Positions 38,266 to 50,561 of a stretch of 64,000 bases of DNA are shown piece by piece. Numbering within the stretch: position 1 is the first letter of the stretch; each line of letters opens with the position of its first letter. Origin of the DNA: Hydractinia symbiolongicarpus. Lineage: Eukaryota > Cnidaria > Hydrozoa > Anthoathecata > Hydractiniidae. Under the pieces are notes generated by a model that saw only the letters and a program-made list of their open reading frames with translations, was not told where the DNA came from and did not search any database. The stretch is taken from positions 7,254,001-7,318,000 of the forward strand of contig NC_079885.1 in the NCBI RefSeq assembly GCF_029227915.1. The letters are read 5' to 3'. Position numbers and translations under genes: made by a program.

Positions 38266-39529
38266 TTTCTACCCTAAAAGAAACAAAGACAGAAGCAATA
38301 TAATATTTAAGTAATTGAATCTCTCAAATCGAATCTTCATAATTCGAATATTTTTAGATTCATACAATCACGTGAAAATCACTTAAAGGGGCTACGGAAC
38401 GGCTGTTGGTTTTCGACTTTAGTGACTTACACGAAAGTCGAGCTGACGGCGGGGGAAACCAAAAATAGCTATTTTTCCGGCATGTATGTAATTTACAGAC
38501 TCGAACATATTGATATGTCTAGAATTTTTATCTTCTCCAGCCTTGGTCATGTTTTCATCCAGAATGAGTCTTGCTGAAAATCTCTTAGTAATATGCTTTT
38601 CGAAAAAAAATATTGAACTAGCGAGCAAATTGCGCTGGTCTGTTTATTGCGAAAAACGCGTTTGCCGGATTTTTAATATGTGCGCGGAATATACGGAATG
38701 TGAGCATTCCATCAACCGGTTAGTAGCCCCTTTAAGAAAATGCTTTCTTTTTGTAATACAACCTCTAATTCGAATTGTTTTTCTTCAATTCAAGCAAAAT
38801 TTTAAATCCCTTCAAAAGAACTTTTTCCGTGTCTCAAACTTGTAGTATAACTCGCTCAAATCCTAAACGTTTTATAATTTGGCTAGTTCTTTTTATCAAT
38901 GCATCTCTAGCAAAGTTCGTTTAACTTTGATAACCGCCCAATTGCACCAGGTTGTTTCTTTCGTTTATGCTCGGCAGTTTACATAAAACGTTTCTAAATA
39001 AGTCACTTTTAATAATTTAAATCTCTCTTTATTTCGATTTTTTTTAATTAAATTTTCTCAGATTCCAATGTTATTAGGGAGTTTGGTTTGACTGCAAATT
39101 GTCAGTCAGTTCAGAAATTATATACGTATGGTCTTTTTTTTGGGGGGGGAGGGGATTCTATGTTGCAAGTAGACTAACATTTGTTAAATCATTACCGGAG
39201 ATGGGGGTGCGGGTTTTTTTCTGCTGTATGTAACTAATTCTGTGATTTTACAAATAAATAAATAAGTAAAATAAAAAAAACATCGGCTGTCGTGAAAAAA
39301 TTGCATTAAAAATGTTTCTTATGTATGGAGGTCAATGTCCGTCTATATGTGAAACGGTAAAAACATCTCATTTTTAGGAGTGCTTGGTTTTTAGAAGCGT
39401 ACACTTTCTAGCTTTATTTCGAGCAATTCAATTATTTCATGCTAACAGCCAAACAAGAATTAGTAATACCCGTGTTGTATCTGCTTCTGCGCTTAAATAG
39501 TATTGACGTAGCAATAAACTAGCGAAGAA

Positions 39530-40113
39530 GCGGATTCCCCCCCCTCCCCTGACCGTTTTTTTTTAATAACTCCTTAACGTTATGCTGCATGGCTAAAATA
39601 CTTACCGAGTTTTAATACTTATCTATTAGACACCTGCATGCCAAATTTTTAGGTCCCATGCCTTTCAGAGGCTTTGATATTGGCTATTAGTCGAAACTAC
39701 CCCTAAAAATCTATATGAAACCCTTATATGGAGAAAATATAATAACTCTTGTTAGGATTACCCCTAGAACTGGAAACTTACAACACAACTTTTTTTCATC
39801 AAAAAGAATCATATTCCATGTTTTGGACACGTGATTATTCCGATTTCCTGATCTTTTGGATTTTACCCGAAAATTAAAAAAAAACAACGGATTTTGGGGC
39901 AATTTTTGGCAACTTTTCATGCGATCTATGTGAAAACCTGAAAATATGTTAAATAACTTTATGTAGTTTTCAGAAACTTCAAACAGAATGTAAAAATTCG
40001 TTCTAGAACTAAAGTAATTGAATTTTAAGCAGATGGTGGCATTTTGAACAAATTTTAAGCTTTTGATGACGTCACAGAAAAAGTACTGACGCAAGCAAAA
40101 ATTTATTGCCAAT
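39530..40113 (-). mobile_element. partial copy of a G-run TIR element
   Basis: Reverse-complement match to 60696-61270: shared words include AACTCCTG/AGGAGTTAT, GCATGCAGGTGTCTAATAGA and TCTAGAACTAAAGTAATTG. One end keeps the C-rich tract; the other terminal repeat is lost. Confidence 0.65.
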
Positions 40114-40296
40114 TTACGATTTATGTTCTACATGTTATAATGAATATTATGTCACGTTAGTAGACTATCCCCAAAGGTTTTGTGCCTGATGTCAGAATCA
40201 CTAGCGCTTACTTAGTGTCAACAAGATCCTGGTACAGACTGCTTTGTAAAACCAGTATATATTGGTTACGAGTTTTATTTTCAGAAGCTAGCTAGC

Positions 40297-40681
40297 TAGC
40301 TAGCAAGGATGGCTGCATCTTTTTATGCTCACCTTGTAGTTATAAACAAATTTTGAATACATATATTTTGTGGTAGTTAGCTAAAGCTAGGAGCCAAACT
40401 AAAAAACTAGTTTAATTTTATTTTCCTAAATCTCGCTGCACCTCAACGACAGTAAAACCTAGCTACTAAATGATATTAATATTACCTACCGTAATTTTAT
40501 TGGTGAAAGTATTGTTTCTAGCTAGTTAAAAAAGAGTGGTTTTAATGCTTTTAGTGAATATGCCAATGTTGTGTAGAAAAAAAGTAAAAACTTAGCTCCT
40601 AATTGACATTAGTACTTTAATATCAATACCTACCCTAATTTTATTGGTAAAAGTATAGCTTCTAGCTAGCTAGCTAGCTAG
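40297..40681. repeat. duplicated block ending in CTAG-rich palindromes
   Basis: GCTAGCTAGCTAGCTAGC tracts lie at about 40288-40303 and 40660-40681. Between them, TAATATTACCTACCGTAATT and AATACCTACCCTAATTTTAT head two similar copies of roughly 170 bp. Confidence 0.5.
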
Positions 40682-40824
40682 AAAACAAGCCACAAAATTC
40701 TTACAAATAGTTCCAATACTTTACTAATGTGGAAATATTGCCAAGAATTTCAGACGGTTTTGGCCAGGATTGTAGGCAGACGTTTGAGTGTATTGTTAAC
40801 TTGTTAATACAAAAGTTGTGTCTG

Positions 40825-41420
40825 CCTGTGACCGCCAAAGTGGATATCTTCATTTTCCTTAAAAGTTGCCGAAGAAAATATTTCTAATTTGTTGATCTTT
40901 CTGACGCTACGGCGCGACGTAAATGCACTTAGACTGATGTCAATGCGTTTAATAAAATTGATGATTGTATTGGAGTTATAATTTTAAAGCAAAATAACTT
41001 GGAAACGAGGTGGTGACGTCAGTCGTTTTTCATCAAAAAGCCTTTACCCTTATATCTTTTTAACCGTTCGTCAAAAGTCATGATCCTATACATTTTATTG
41101 ATTAGGGTTTCAAGATCTATACGATGGTCAAGGGGTATACAAATTTCTAAAAATCAATTTTTCGTATTTTAGCAGGTCTTTGCTGACGTCAGCAAAATTT
41201 TTTAAACCCTATATTCTCTTATAATACGTTTGTCAGAAGCACACGATTCTATGCATTTTTCTCATCAGCGTTGCAAGCTCTACACATTACAAGCAACGGA
41301 TAAACAAATTTCTCCATTTTTTTGTTTATGCACTGCTGACCTCAGCAAAACATCTAAAACATCTTTTTTCCATTATTTTTCTTTCTAAGTGGATTTTTCC
41401 ACAGGACTTATGGACTGGCT
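40825..41420 (+). mobile_element. decayed long Helitron-like element with internal tandem units
   Basis: The left part (GTCTGCCTGTGACCGCCAAA, GTGGATATCTTCATTTTCC) matches the 5' end at 46769. The right end AGTGGATTTTTCCACAGG resembles the 3' hairpin. Between are about three units of roughly 160 bp, each ending GCTGACGTCAGCAAAA or a variant (near 41013, 41182, 41338). Confidence 0.5.
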
Positions 41421-41617
41421 ATGTAAGAGCTACACATTATAAGATTTATGCTTATTGGAAAAGTCTAAACAAGAAAATCAATTTATTAATTTCAATTTAT
41501 TAATTTTATTTTTAATGATAAACGACTTTGTTCTAATAAAAAAATATTGTACAATCGGAGAGTAAACCTAAGTTGACTGTACCACAGAATAGCAGACACA
41601 ATTAGCTTAAAAAAGAT

Positions 41618-41830
41618 TCACAATAACCATTGAAATCCTTCAACTATTTCTTCATCCAATGTTACCTCAGAAACAATGTGATTAATTTCTTCATTAAAAT
41701 CTTCATCTGCATCAAGAAAACCACCTTCTAGCAAGTAATACAAATCATCAAGCTCTTCTCCTGCAATAAAACTCCGTGAAAGGGTAGCCATTTTGATGAA
41801 GTTGTGTACTTTCAGCGGGTCGTTGAACAT
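41618..41830 (-). CDS. short acidic reading frame, 70 aa, unknown
   Basis: Not recognised. ATG at 41830, with an alternative ATG at 41791 (MATLSRSFIAGEELDD, 57 aa). The product is acidic and Leu-rich (LDADEDFNEEINHIVSE) and more protein-like than other frames nearby. It begins 46 bp from a 10-bp GC-rich tandem array that would sit in its promoter or 5' UTR. AATAAA-type signals follow at about 41482 and 41497. It may be an intact small gene, the first exon of a transposon gene, or chance. Confidence 0.28.
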   Translation of the reverse strand: MFNDPLKVHNFIKMATLSRSFIAGEELDDLYYLLEGGFLDADEDFNEEINHIVSEVTLDEEIVEGFQWLL

Positions 41831-41875
41831 TTCTCAGCCTTGCGCGCGCAAGACAATATTGAAGGTAATAAACGG

Positions 41876-42088
41876 CCCACCCGGCTCCACCCGGCTCCAC
41901 CCGGCTCCACCCGGCTCCACCCGGCTCCACCCGGCTCCACCCGGCTCCACCCGGCTCCACCCGGCTCCACCCGGCTCCACCCGGCTCCACCCGGCTCCAC
42001 CCGGCTCCACCCGGCTCCACCCGGCTCCACCCGGCTCCACCCGGCTCCACCCGGCTCCACCCGGCTCCACCCGGCTCCACCCGGCTCC
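41876..42088. repeat. 10-bp GC-rich tandem array, about 21 identical units
   Basis: Unit CCGGCTCCAC repeated without a single substitution. The minus strand has GGG every 10 bp separated by TGGAGCC, so it satisfies the G3N7 quadruplex pattern. All frames are open because 10 is not a multiple of 3, giving artefactual PGSTRLHPAP reading frames. It is extremely GC-rich against an AT-rich background. Confidence 0.97.
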
Positions 42089-42119
42089 TTTTCTTATGAC
42101 TATGCAATAACTCTATAGG

Positions 42120-43962
42120 AGAATAATTTTAAATGCCAATGTATATTTAAAATGTTTACATGTGTCTATAATAATATGTACTAGCTAGCACCAGGAGCAC
42201 ACGTCAAAAAAGGCACTACAGAATAAAAGGAATTCCACCATTTTAGCTTGTTATTTCCTTTGTCATGAAATAATCTCATAATAATCTTTCATTCACGCAT
42301 AAGTCAAGGTTCACATCACACGATCCAAAAATTTTATCAGTAAAATCATAGTGGTCATATCATCGTAACTGAAGCGTGCCAGCCCTATTTTGTCAATATA
42401 GAAAATGAAAAACTTAAGTAAAGGAGTTAGTATAAAAATAGTTTCGTATTAGCTATGCTTCCTCAGTTAGGGGACACCGTTTAAGGTTGAATGATAAGAG
42501 TTTTCAATTAAATAATGGATTTAACTGAATATCAAAGAAATGAGCACAATTTATATAGCAAAATGATTTCTTTAAAGCCTGTGCATTTGCTAAGAAAAAG
42601 TTCCAGACCAAATGAGCTTGTCATTATTTTGTAGGCCAATTGTTGATTAAGCTCAACCTAGCACATTCTCATTATTCCACAACACAATATAAATAGACTA
42701 ATAGTTGGCCCGGCATTATAGGCCACTATTCAATTCATTTTGACTCTTTCTTTCCGATGTTTAAAAGGCAGGTACCCCTGGAGACGAGGTTGGTTAGTAG
42801 TCACGTATATATCTTAAATAAGCCAAATTTAAAACTTAGGTAAAAGGGTAGCTACATCATAGAAGCACCCTAGTCAAAGCTAGCTAGCTGCATATATGCT
42901 GTTTTGTTAAAGTTAGGCTTAGATATGTGGCGTAAAGCATACCTGTACAAAGCACTTAACCTGCCGTTTAACTTTGGATCACCGAGCCAGTCCCTATAAC
43001 CCTGTAATATTATTAGCCATATTATTTCTGTTTGTTTACAACAAAATAGTCGCGTATGCATACATCAATGTACAAAAAATGAAATGCAACATACGTAACC
43101 ACTAGTTTGTCTGGAACAACTCAATTTGTCCACCTTAGATAGATTTGTCCGGCTTAGAGTATGTCCTCCTTAGGGAGGTACCACTCTTTAGGATCAGACA
43201 CTTTAATCAGTAGCAAAGAATGAGTACATAAAAACAAAGAGCGAGTATAATGTATAATTTTTCTCTTAGTTCAAACTTAAAGAAAAGAAAAACAAAAAGA
43301 GGTTTTTCTGCATGCTTTAAATGTATTGAATCTATTTGTTTTTAATTTTAGAAAAACAGAGAGCGGGGAGCTCGACCGAGTCTTTTTTGCAAAATATTAA
43401 TCAAGTTCTACCATCTTTTATAACATGAACTTTCTTTATTCTGTGGGAATCTGGCTCTAACACATCGTTGTCGAGAAAATTTGTATAGAAATTATACCGA
43501 ATATATGTTGGTAAATATTGCACGCGAAAAGTTTAGCAAGACGTTTGAAATATTTGTAAAGATGGGCTAGAGTATGCCTAAATGGTATATTAAGCCAAGG
43601 CTAGAATATGCCTGAATGGTCATATGAAAAAGTACTGATGAAAAGAGGTCGTCCAAAGGACGAACAATATGTGAGAGATTGTTTATTTTAACTTAAATAA
43701 AAAATTTAGTCGCAAGAAATTCGTTTTGAAATGGAATATAAACTTTTTTTTGTTTAGAAAAGTGTAGAACACGTGCTTTCGTTGCTAATTATGCAGTTGT
43801 AATGACATAATTTTGAAAAGTAATTATTTGACAACAAACTCTTCGTTCAAAAATAAACCAACCAGAGAATACTGTATTGTTTACTCAAAACCAATCATAA
43901 TTGCAGATTTCACTTTACGAATAAATTATTCACAATTCCGCCAAAGTTTTAAATAACATTTC
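42120..43962. other. intergenic
   Basis: No gene seen. Near 42775 there is a lone CCTGGAGACGAGGTTGG, half of the palindromic MITE family. 43563-43625 is a short direct repeat of GCTAGA(G/A)TATGCCT(A/G)AATGG. Confidence 0.45.
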
Positions 43963-44381
43963 TACCGTAATGCTTCGAATAAACGCCCGCGGCTTTTATT
44001 AATTTTTTTGACATCTTGGAGGGGCTTCTATTCGAGGAGGGCGTTTAAAAGAGGGGGGCGTTTATTAAGTTTTTACACTTCGTCTCTTTTGCAGTTTTTA
44101 AGGATACTTATAATATATATCTTCACAACAGAAAAAAAAAGATATTCACATGTTTTAGAGAATGAACTTCACAAGCGAAAAACTAAATTTCCAACCTTAA
44201 ATGTAAGATTTAGGAAAAAAGTAAGTAAGTATACTTTTCTATTGTCTCGCAAAAACTCCCCTTATGAGGGAGGGGCGTCTATTCGAGGGGGGCGTTTATT
44301 TAAAAAATGACTGAAAAGGAGGGGCGTCTATTCGAGGGGGCGTTTAATAGAAGGGGGGCATTTATTCGAAGCATTACGGTA
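43963..44381. mobile_element. TIR element with 26-bp inverted ends and internal GGGCGTTTATT repeats
   Basis: Left end TACCGTAATGCTTCGAATAA; the right end is its inverse, ending GAAGCATTACGGTA, with TA at both edges. Inside, GAGGGGCGTCTATTCGAGG and GGGGCGTTTATT recur at both ends. 419 bp, nonautonomous. Confidence 0.75.
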
Positions 44382-45441
44382 TGCAGACGCCTGCCAAAAC
44401 CTAGCGGTTTGTTTCAATAGAATTGAGAAAATCGTTTCTCCTTCTGTTTTCTTTCCTCCGAGTTTTAAAGCAGCTATCTGTATGTCCAAAATAATACTTG
44501 GACCAGAGCTTGGGCACGTATTTATTGAATTATCCAAAATGGAATTTTCTCGCAATAGGGATTTAAGATTTTCTAAGCGTTCTTTAGGGTCACAACTTGT
44601 CTCTTCTGTGAGGTTATCGCTGTCCGAATGTTGAATTTATTTCTTACTCGCAGCAGTTTGAAGTGTATATTAGCTTCTTATTTCACTGTTCTAAAAATAT
44701 ATATCAAACAAAACAAACTATGCTATAATGCTCAAAGAACAAAGATTTTTTGAACATAAATGCCGAATATTTGATCAAACATGCATGTTGTGAACCGGCA
44801 TGATTAGTGAAATTCATCGAAACGAAGTTGTTTGACCTCTTACAACATAATCATTTTTGCATTTTGTAAAGTCAATCATTATCAGAGGTACTATAATTGG
44901 GCAAATTTGACCGAGCCTCACACACCATCACCACCTCCAGTTTTTTTCTTCGCCGAATCAAACTCTAAAAACATCCTTGGAAGAGAGGCTGCATAAAGCG
45001 CGCCAAACCGTTACAATTTATCTTCAATAAACTAATTTTGCCATTTTTTATTCCATTATTCTTTGTAAATCTAAGGTTGTGAGAGGACAGGCAAATGTTT
45101 TGCCGCTCCTCGACTTCAACCCCTCAACTTTAACCCCAAGGCTCTTTGTCTCTTTTTTCCAAACTGGGACGACAAAAAAAACAGCCGTAATACTGACCAG
45201 TCTTTATCATAAAAAAATAGGCGCTATTTGCTCGATTACTACGACCTCGTCCTCAGGGCATTTTGTATCTTTTCTAACATTGTATCAAAAAAGAAGATTG
45301 CGATTACCGATATATAAAAAAAGGTTGTATTGTCCCCAATGTTTTTTCTCTTAGTGAAAGCACTAATAAAATAAATATATTTCATTTTAAATAAATATAT
45401 ATCATTACTTATCTCTACTTAGAGAAAGAGAACACAACTAA

Positions 45442-45525
45442 CAACCTCGTCTTTGTGACCCCTGAGCCGTTATTACGGAGTGGCTAACTTCATCAACAAG
45501 GCAAAATGCCCTGGGAACGAGGTTG
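45442..45525. mobile_element. palindromic MITE, diverged copy
   Basis: Ends CAACCTCGTCTTTGTG and GGGAACGAGGTTG. Flanks CACAACTAA and CACAACTCA agree at 8 of 9 bases. Same family as 38150-38265, with a different centre. Confidence 0.6.
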
Positions 45526-45574
45526 CACAACTCATACACCTGCTACAGAAGTAATGCGGCACGTTTGATAACAA

Positions 45575-45775
45575 ACCGCGTATAATATTGTTTGTACCTC
45601 GTATAATAATAACAAACCGCGTATAATTATTAACAAATTATTAAACCGCGTTGTATTTACCCCATATAATGTTACATCAGCCTTTTATAATCTTTAAAGC
45701 ACCACGTATAATGTGAAATAAACCGAGTATAACAGCATATGGACCGCGTATGTCAACAAAAGAGCCTCGTATAAT
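45575..45775. repeat. phased cluster of ACCNCGTATAAT motifs
   Basis: Nine matches start at 45575, 45596, 45616, 45645, 45659, 45701, 45722, 45743 and 45764. Most spacings are 20, 21 or 42 bp. The 12-bp core is kept while linkers differ, so it is either an old 21-bp minisatellite or a set of sites. Confidence 0.65.
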
Positions 45776-45826
45776 AAGAAAACGGCATATGCTAAGGGTA
45801 ACTGATCACTTAAGGCAGTTAAGGCG

Positions 45827-48560
45827 TTCAATAATATTTAACTGGGTGTATTAGCTACTGTTAGCTAGCTAATGCTAGCCTCCAAGGTCTGTTTCCCATC
45901 CCATGGCTAGCTGTAACCTATGAGTTATGTTGTTATTCCTCTTTTTTAGCTAGCTACCTTAGTTACCAAACTTGTCTTCTTTTTTGAGCCCGAATTATAT
46001 TGTAAATTTTTATGCCCATAGAGTATAATTTTTTTCTTATTTCCTCTATACTTTACAAGGGGACCACGTGCAACATGGAAAGTGGAATAAATTTTTTCAG
46101 AATTTAAAGCGTGTGTAAGTAATTTTTTATTGTTTTGTTTCTGGCTGACATCCTATTAAACTTTTGTCAGCCTACATGTAAAATGCCAGGTTATGTTTAC
46201 AGGTGTTGTAGACAATTTACGTGAGTTTATGACTTTTTTTTTATTTATGAGAGGATGGTTTGGTTGTTCGTTTTTTTCTTTGTGTTGCAAACTGCTGGTT
46301 TTTAAAATTTTGTGTAAACTTTTGTGCAATATACTAAAAACCAATTTTTGTATAATTGGACTATACTGAAGGCTGTTGTGTAAACTAATGGCTTTTTAAT
46401 ATTTTGTATGATAAACTTTTTTTGGGTAGAACTAAACTGTACGTGATGGCATTTTTGATAGAAAAAAAATTCCATGGTTTCACGTTTTTGTTAAAACTGT
46501 TTGGCGATGATGAAAAAATTACTAAATGTTCTGACTACCACTTTTTTGTTTTTTATTTTTTGTAATCTAATCGGAGAGGACAGTATGCACTAAAATGCCT
46601 AATTTTTTTTTATAATTTGATGTGTTTCATAACCTTTTTCTGGAGAATTTATGTGTAATGGCAATATAAAACATGCTGAATGAAATTATTTTTGTTGATT
46701 TGGATGTGCTCCTCAAAAACCGATCTGTTTTACATTGTGTCTAAATTGTTGTAAGAAAGGACTGTATATCTCTTATAATAATACGGAGAGTGTGTCCGTC
46801 TGTCTGTGACAGGCAAAGTGGATGTGTTCATTTTCCTTTGATGTAGCCGAAATTTCCTTTGAAGTCTCCGAAAAAGTTATATCCATTTTGCCAGCGGGTT
46901 TACTTTGTTTACATCACGTGATCTAAATGAAGCAACTTGATTTGCTGAAAAAATTTTAACGGCTAACTCCCGAAAAATGGTAACCCTCGACACAAAAGCA
47001 ACAACAAGAAAACAGCCCCTTCGTCTTGAAAAATTGCAAAAAGTAATTCAGAGAAAGAAAAGTCCAAGAAAGGAAGTGAGAAGTGGTAGCTAGAGCTAGA
47101 AGTAAAGTAGTAAAGTTAGAAGAAGAAAATAGAAGCTAGAAGTTGAAGTGGATTTGAAATCACAAATAGTAAGAACTTTGATGTTTTTAGACGTTTAGTT
47201 TTTATGTCACTGGAGCAAGCAGACTCGCATTTTCCAAGAAAAGCCTCAAATTCTTGAAGTTTCATATTTTAGCGCTTTTTTAATTACAAACCTAGCCACC
47301 ATATTTGTTTATGTTTTTGTTGCATAATTAATGTATCCCCTGGTGCGTAACTAATGTGTTTGTCCTAAAATTCAAAATGCTACATAAAGCTGTTAGCTGA
47401 CTAACAAACGGAAAACTTTGGTTTGTTGAACTTACTGATCACTGTAATGTTATTATTTTTACATTACTATTGTTTCTCTTTATATGTGTTTTACTAAGCA
47501 TAAATAGCTAGCTTTAGTTTTAGCTAAGTGTTCCCAGTTTAAGTATATTTAACTGGGGGTCTTAGCTACTGTTAGCTAGCTAATGTTGCCCTCCATGGGC
47601 TAGCTCTAACCTATGACTTATATTGTTATTCCTCTTTTTTAATTATCTATAGCTAGCTACCTTAGTTTCCAAACTTCTTTTCTTTTATGAGCACGAATTA
47701 TGATGTAACAAGCTAGCTAGCTACCTACCTACAAAATCTTTAAAGACTTGAACTTTTGCAGATGTATTTTATATTTCTTTTCGCATTTCCTGTAAACTTT
47801 ACAAAGGGACCATGTGCAATATGAAAAGTGGAATACTTTTTTTCCAAAATTTAAAGCTTGTGTGTTACTTATTTTTTATTGTTTTGTTTCTGACATCCTG
47901 TTTAACTTTCGTCAGCCTACATGTAAAATGCCAGGTTATTTTTACAGGGGGGTGTAGCTAGACATTTGATTGGAAATTTACATGGGTTTTTGACTTTATT
48001 TTAATTTATGAGAGTCGTTCGGTTCGGGAAGGTTGTTCGTGTTTTTGTTTGTGTTGCAAACTGCTGTTTTTTAAAATTTTCTGTAAACTTTTGTGGGAAA
48101 AAGACCACATGCAATATACTGAAAGCACAAATTTTGTAGAATTGGCCTCCACTAAAGGCTGTTGTGTAAGCTAATGGCTTTTTCATAGTTCGTATTATAA
48201 ACTTTTGTTGGGGAGAACTAAACTGTATGTGATGTCATTTTTGCTGGAAGAAAATTCCATGGTTTCACGTTTTTGTTAAGAATTTTATAATTGTGGTAAT
48301 ATATAACTGTGTTTGGTGATGATGAAATAACTTTTTTGTTTTTTATGAAATGCCTGATTTTTCTATAATTTGATGTGTTTCATAACCTTTTTGTGGAAGA
48401 TTTATGGGCAATAGCAATATAGAACATGCTAAATGAACTGATTTTTGTTGATTTGGATGTGCTCCTCCAGAACCGATCTGTTTTACATTTTGTGTTAACT
48501 TGTGTGAGGACGGACCGTATATACACTCTGTTTTCCAAAAGTAATATCTTTGTTGATTCA
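45827..48560. repeat. direct duplication of about 0.9 kb
   Basis: 45827-46768 and 47540-48530 run in parallel: TTAGCTACTGTTAGCTAGCT, then TTTACA(A)(G/A)GGGACCA, ACATGTAAAATGCCAGGTTA, GGTTTCACGTTTTTGTTAA and TTTGATGTGTTTCATAACCT. A Helitron-like 5' end interrupts the first copy at 46769. Confidence 0.75.
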
Positions 48561-49610
48561 AATTTACTCCTTATTTATTTTTGACATTCACGTTTAAAAT
48601 GGTTGGTAAAGGTTAACTACTGATCATCATACAAAGGAAAATTTTTTTGTGTTCTTAACCTGTTAATTTTTACAATTTGTGTATATTTTTGGGAAACAGG
48701 ATAGTATGTAATTGAATAAATGTTTTCCAGATATAAATTTGATGTTTTTTGACACTTCTGATTGAAATATTAAAGGTTTTCAACGAAGTAAATATTTGAG
48801 ATGTGTTATTTCTGACTTTATTATTATATATTGTTAGTGTTGTACTTGATTCTAACATTATTTTGATTAGTGTTTCAAGCTCTACACATAATCTTTGTTG
48901 ATTCAAGTTTATTCTTTGCTCATTGATTTTTTGACATTTATGTTTAAAATTGTTGGTTAAGGGCAGTGCGGAACTAAAAGAGAAAATTTTTGTGTTCTTA
49001 ACTGGTTGATTTTTACATTTTGTGTAAATTTTTGTGGGAGAGGATGGTAATGCAACTAAAATGACTGACTTTTCCAGATTTAAATTTTATGTTTTTTAAA
49101 CTACGGCTTTTTCATATTTTTGTATAAGCGTAAGGGAAAAACAATATTTAAAATGTGTAAAAAACTTATTTTTGCTAACTCTTGGAGGCCTCCTTTTTGA
49201 CACTTCAGAATAAAATACTGAGGGTTTTCAACATAATCACTTATAAGATGTAAATATTTGAGATGCGTTATTTTTAAAATTGTTATTATCCGTGTTGTGA
49301 CTGTTGGTGTTGTAACTGTCGGTCTTCTTACTGTCGGTTTTGTGAGTTTAGTGTTGTGAGTGTCGATGTTGTGAGTGTCGTTGTTGTAACTTTTTATCAA
49401 CTAGATTTTACACCTTGCAAGCTGTTCTTTTTTATTTTGTGTAAGATTTGTGTGGAGGATTTAATGTGATTTGATATTTGACATTTTGTGTAAGATTTTA
49501 AGAACATTTTTTTGTATATACACTGCTGACGTCAGAAAAACATCTAAAAGAACCTATTTTTCCATTGTCCTTCTGCCTAAGTGGATTTCTCCACGGGCCT
49601 TATCGACTAG
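46769..49610 (+). mobile_element. long Helitron-like element, nonautonomous
   Basis: Begins TCTCTTATAATAATACGG with GTCCGTCTGTCTGTGACAGG, after A. Ends GTGGATTTCTCCACGGGCCT, then TATCGACTAG followed by T. No Rep/helicase coding was found. It contains the second copy of the 0.9-kb duplication and GCTGACGTCAG near its 3' end. The ends may belong to two nested elements. Confidence 0.45.
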
Positions 49611-49634
49611 TACACTATATTTTCAAAAATAACA

Positions 49635-50560
<926 letters not shown>

Positions 50561-50561
50561 A

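Noticed and set aside
41748-42118. Several overlapping frames of GWSRVEPGGA or PGSTRLHPAP repeats
   Set aside because: They arise because a 10-bp repeat is open in every frame; no start, splice site or flank supports a protein.
45575-45775. CRISPR-like array
   Set aside because: The repeat is short and degenerate, spacing is about 21 bp, no cas genes are present and the DNA is eukaryotic.
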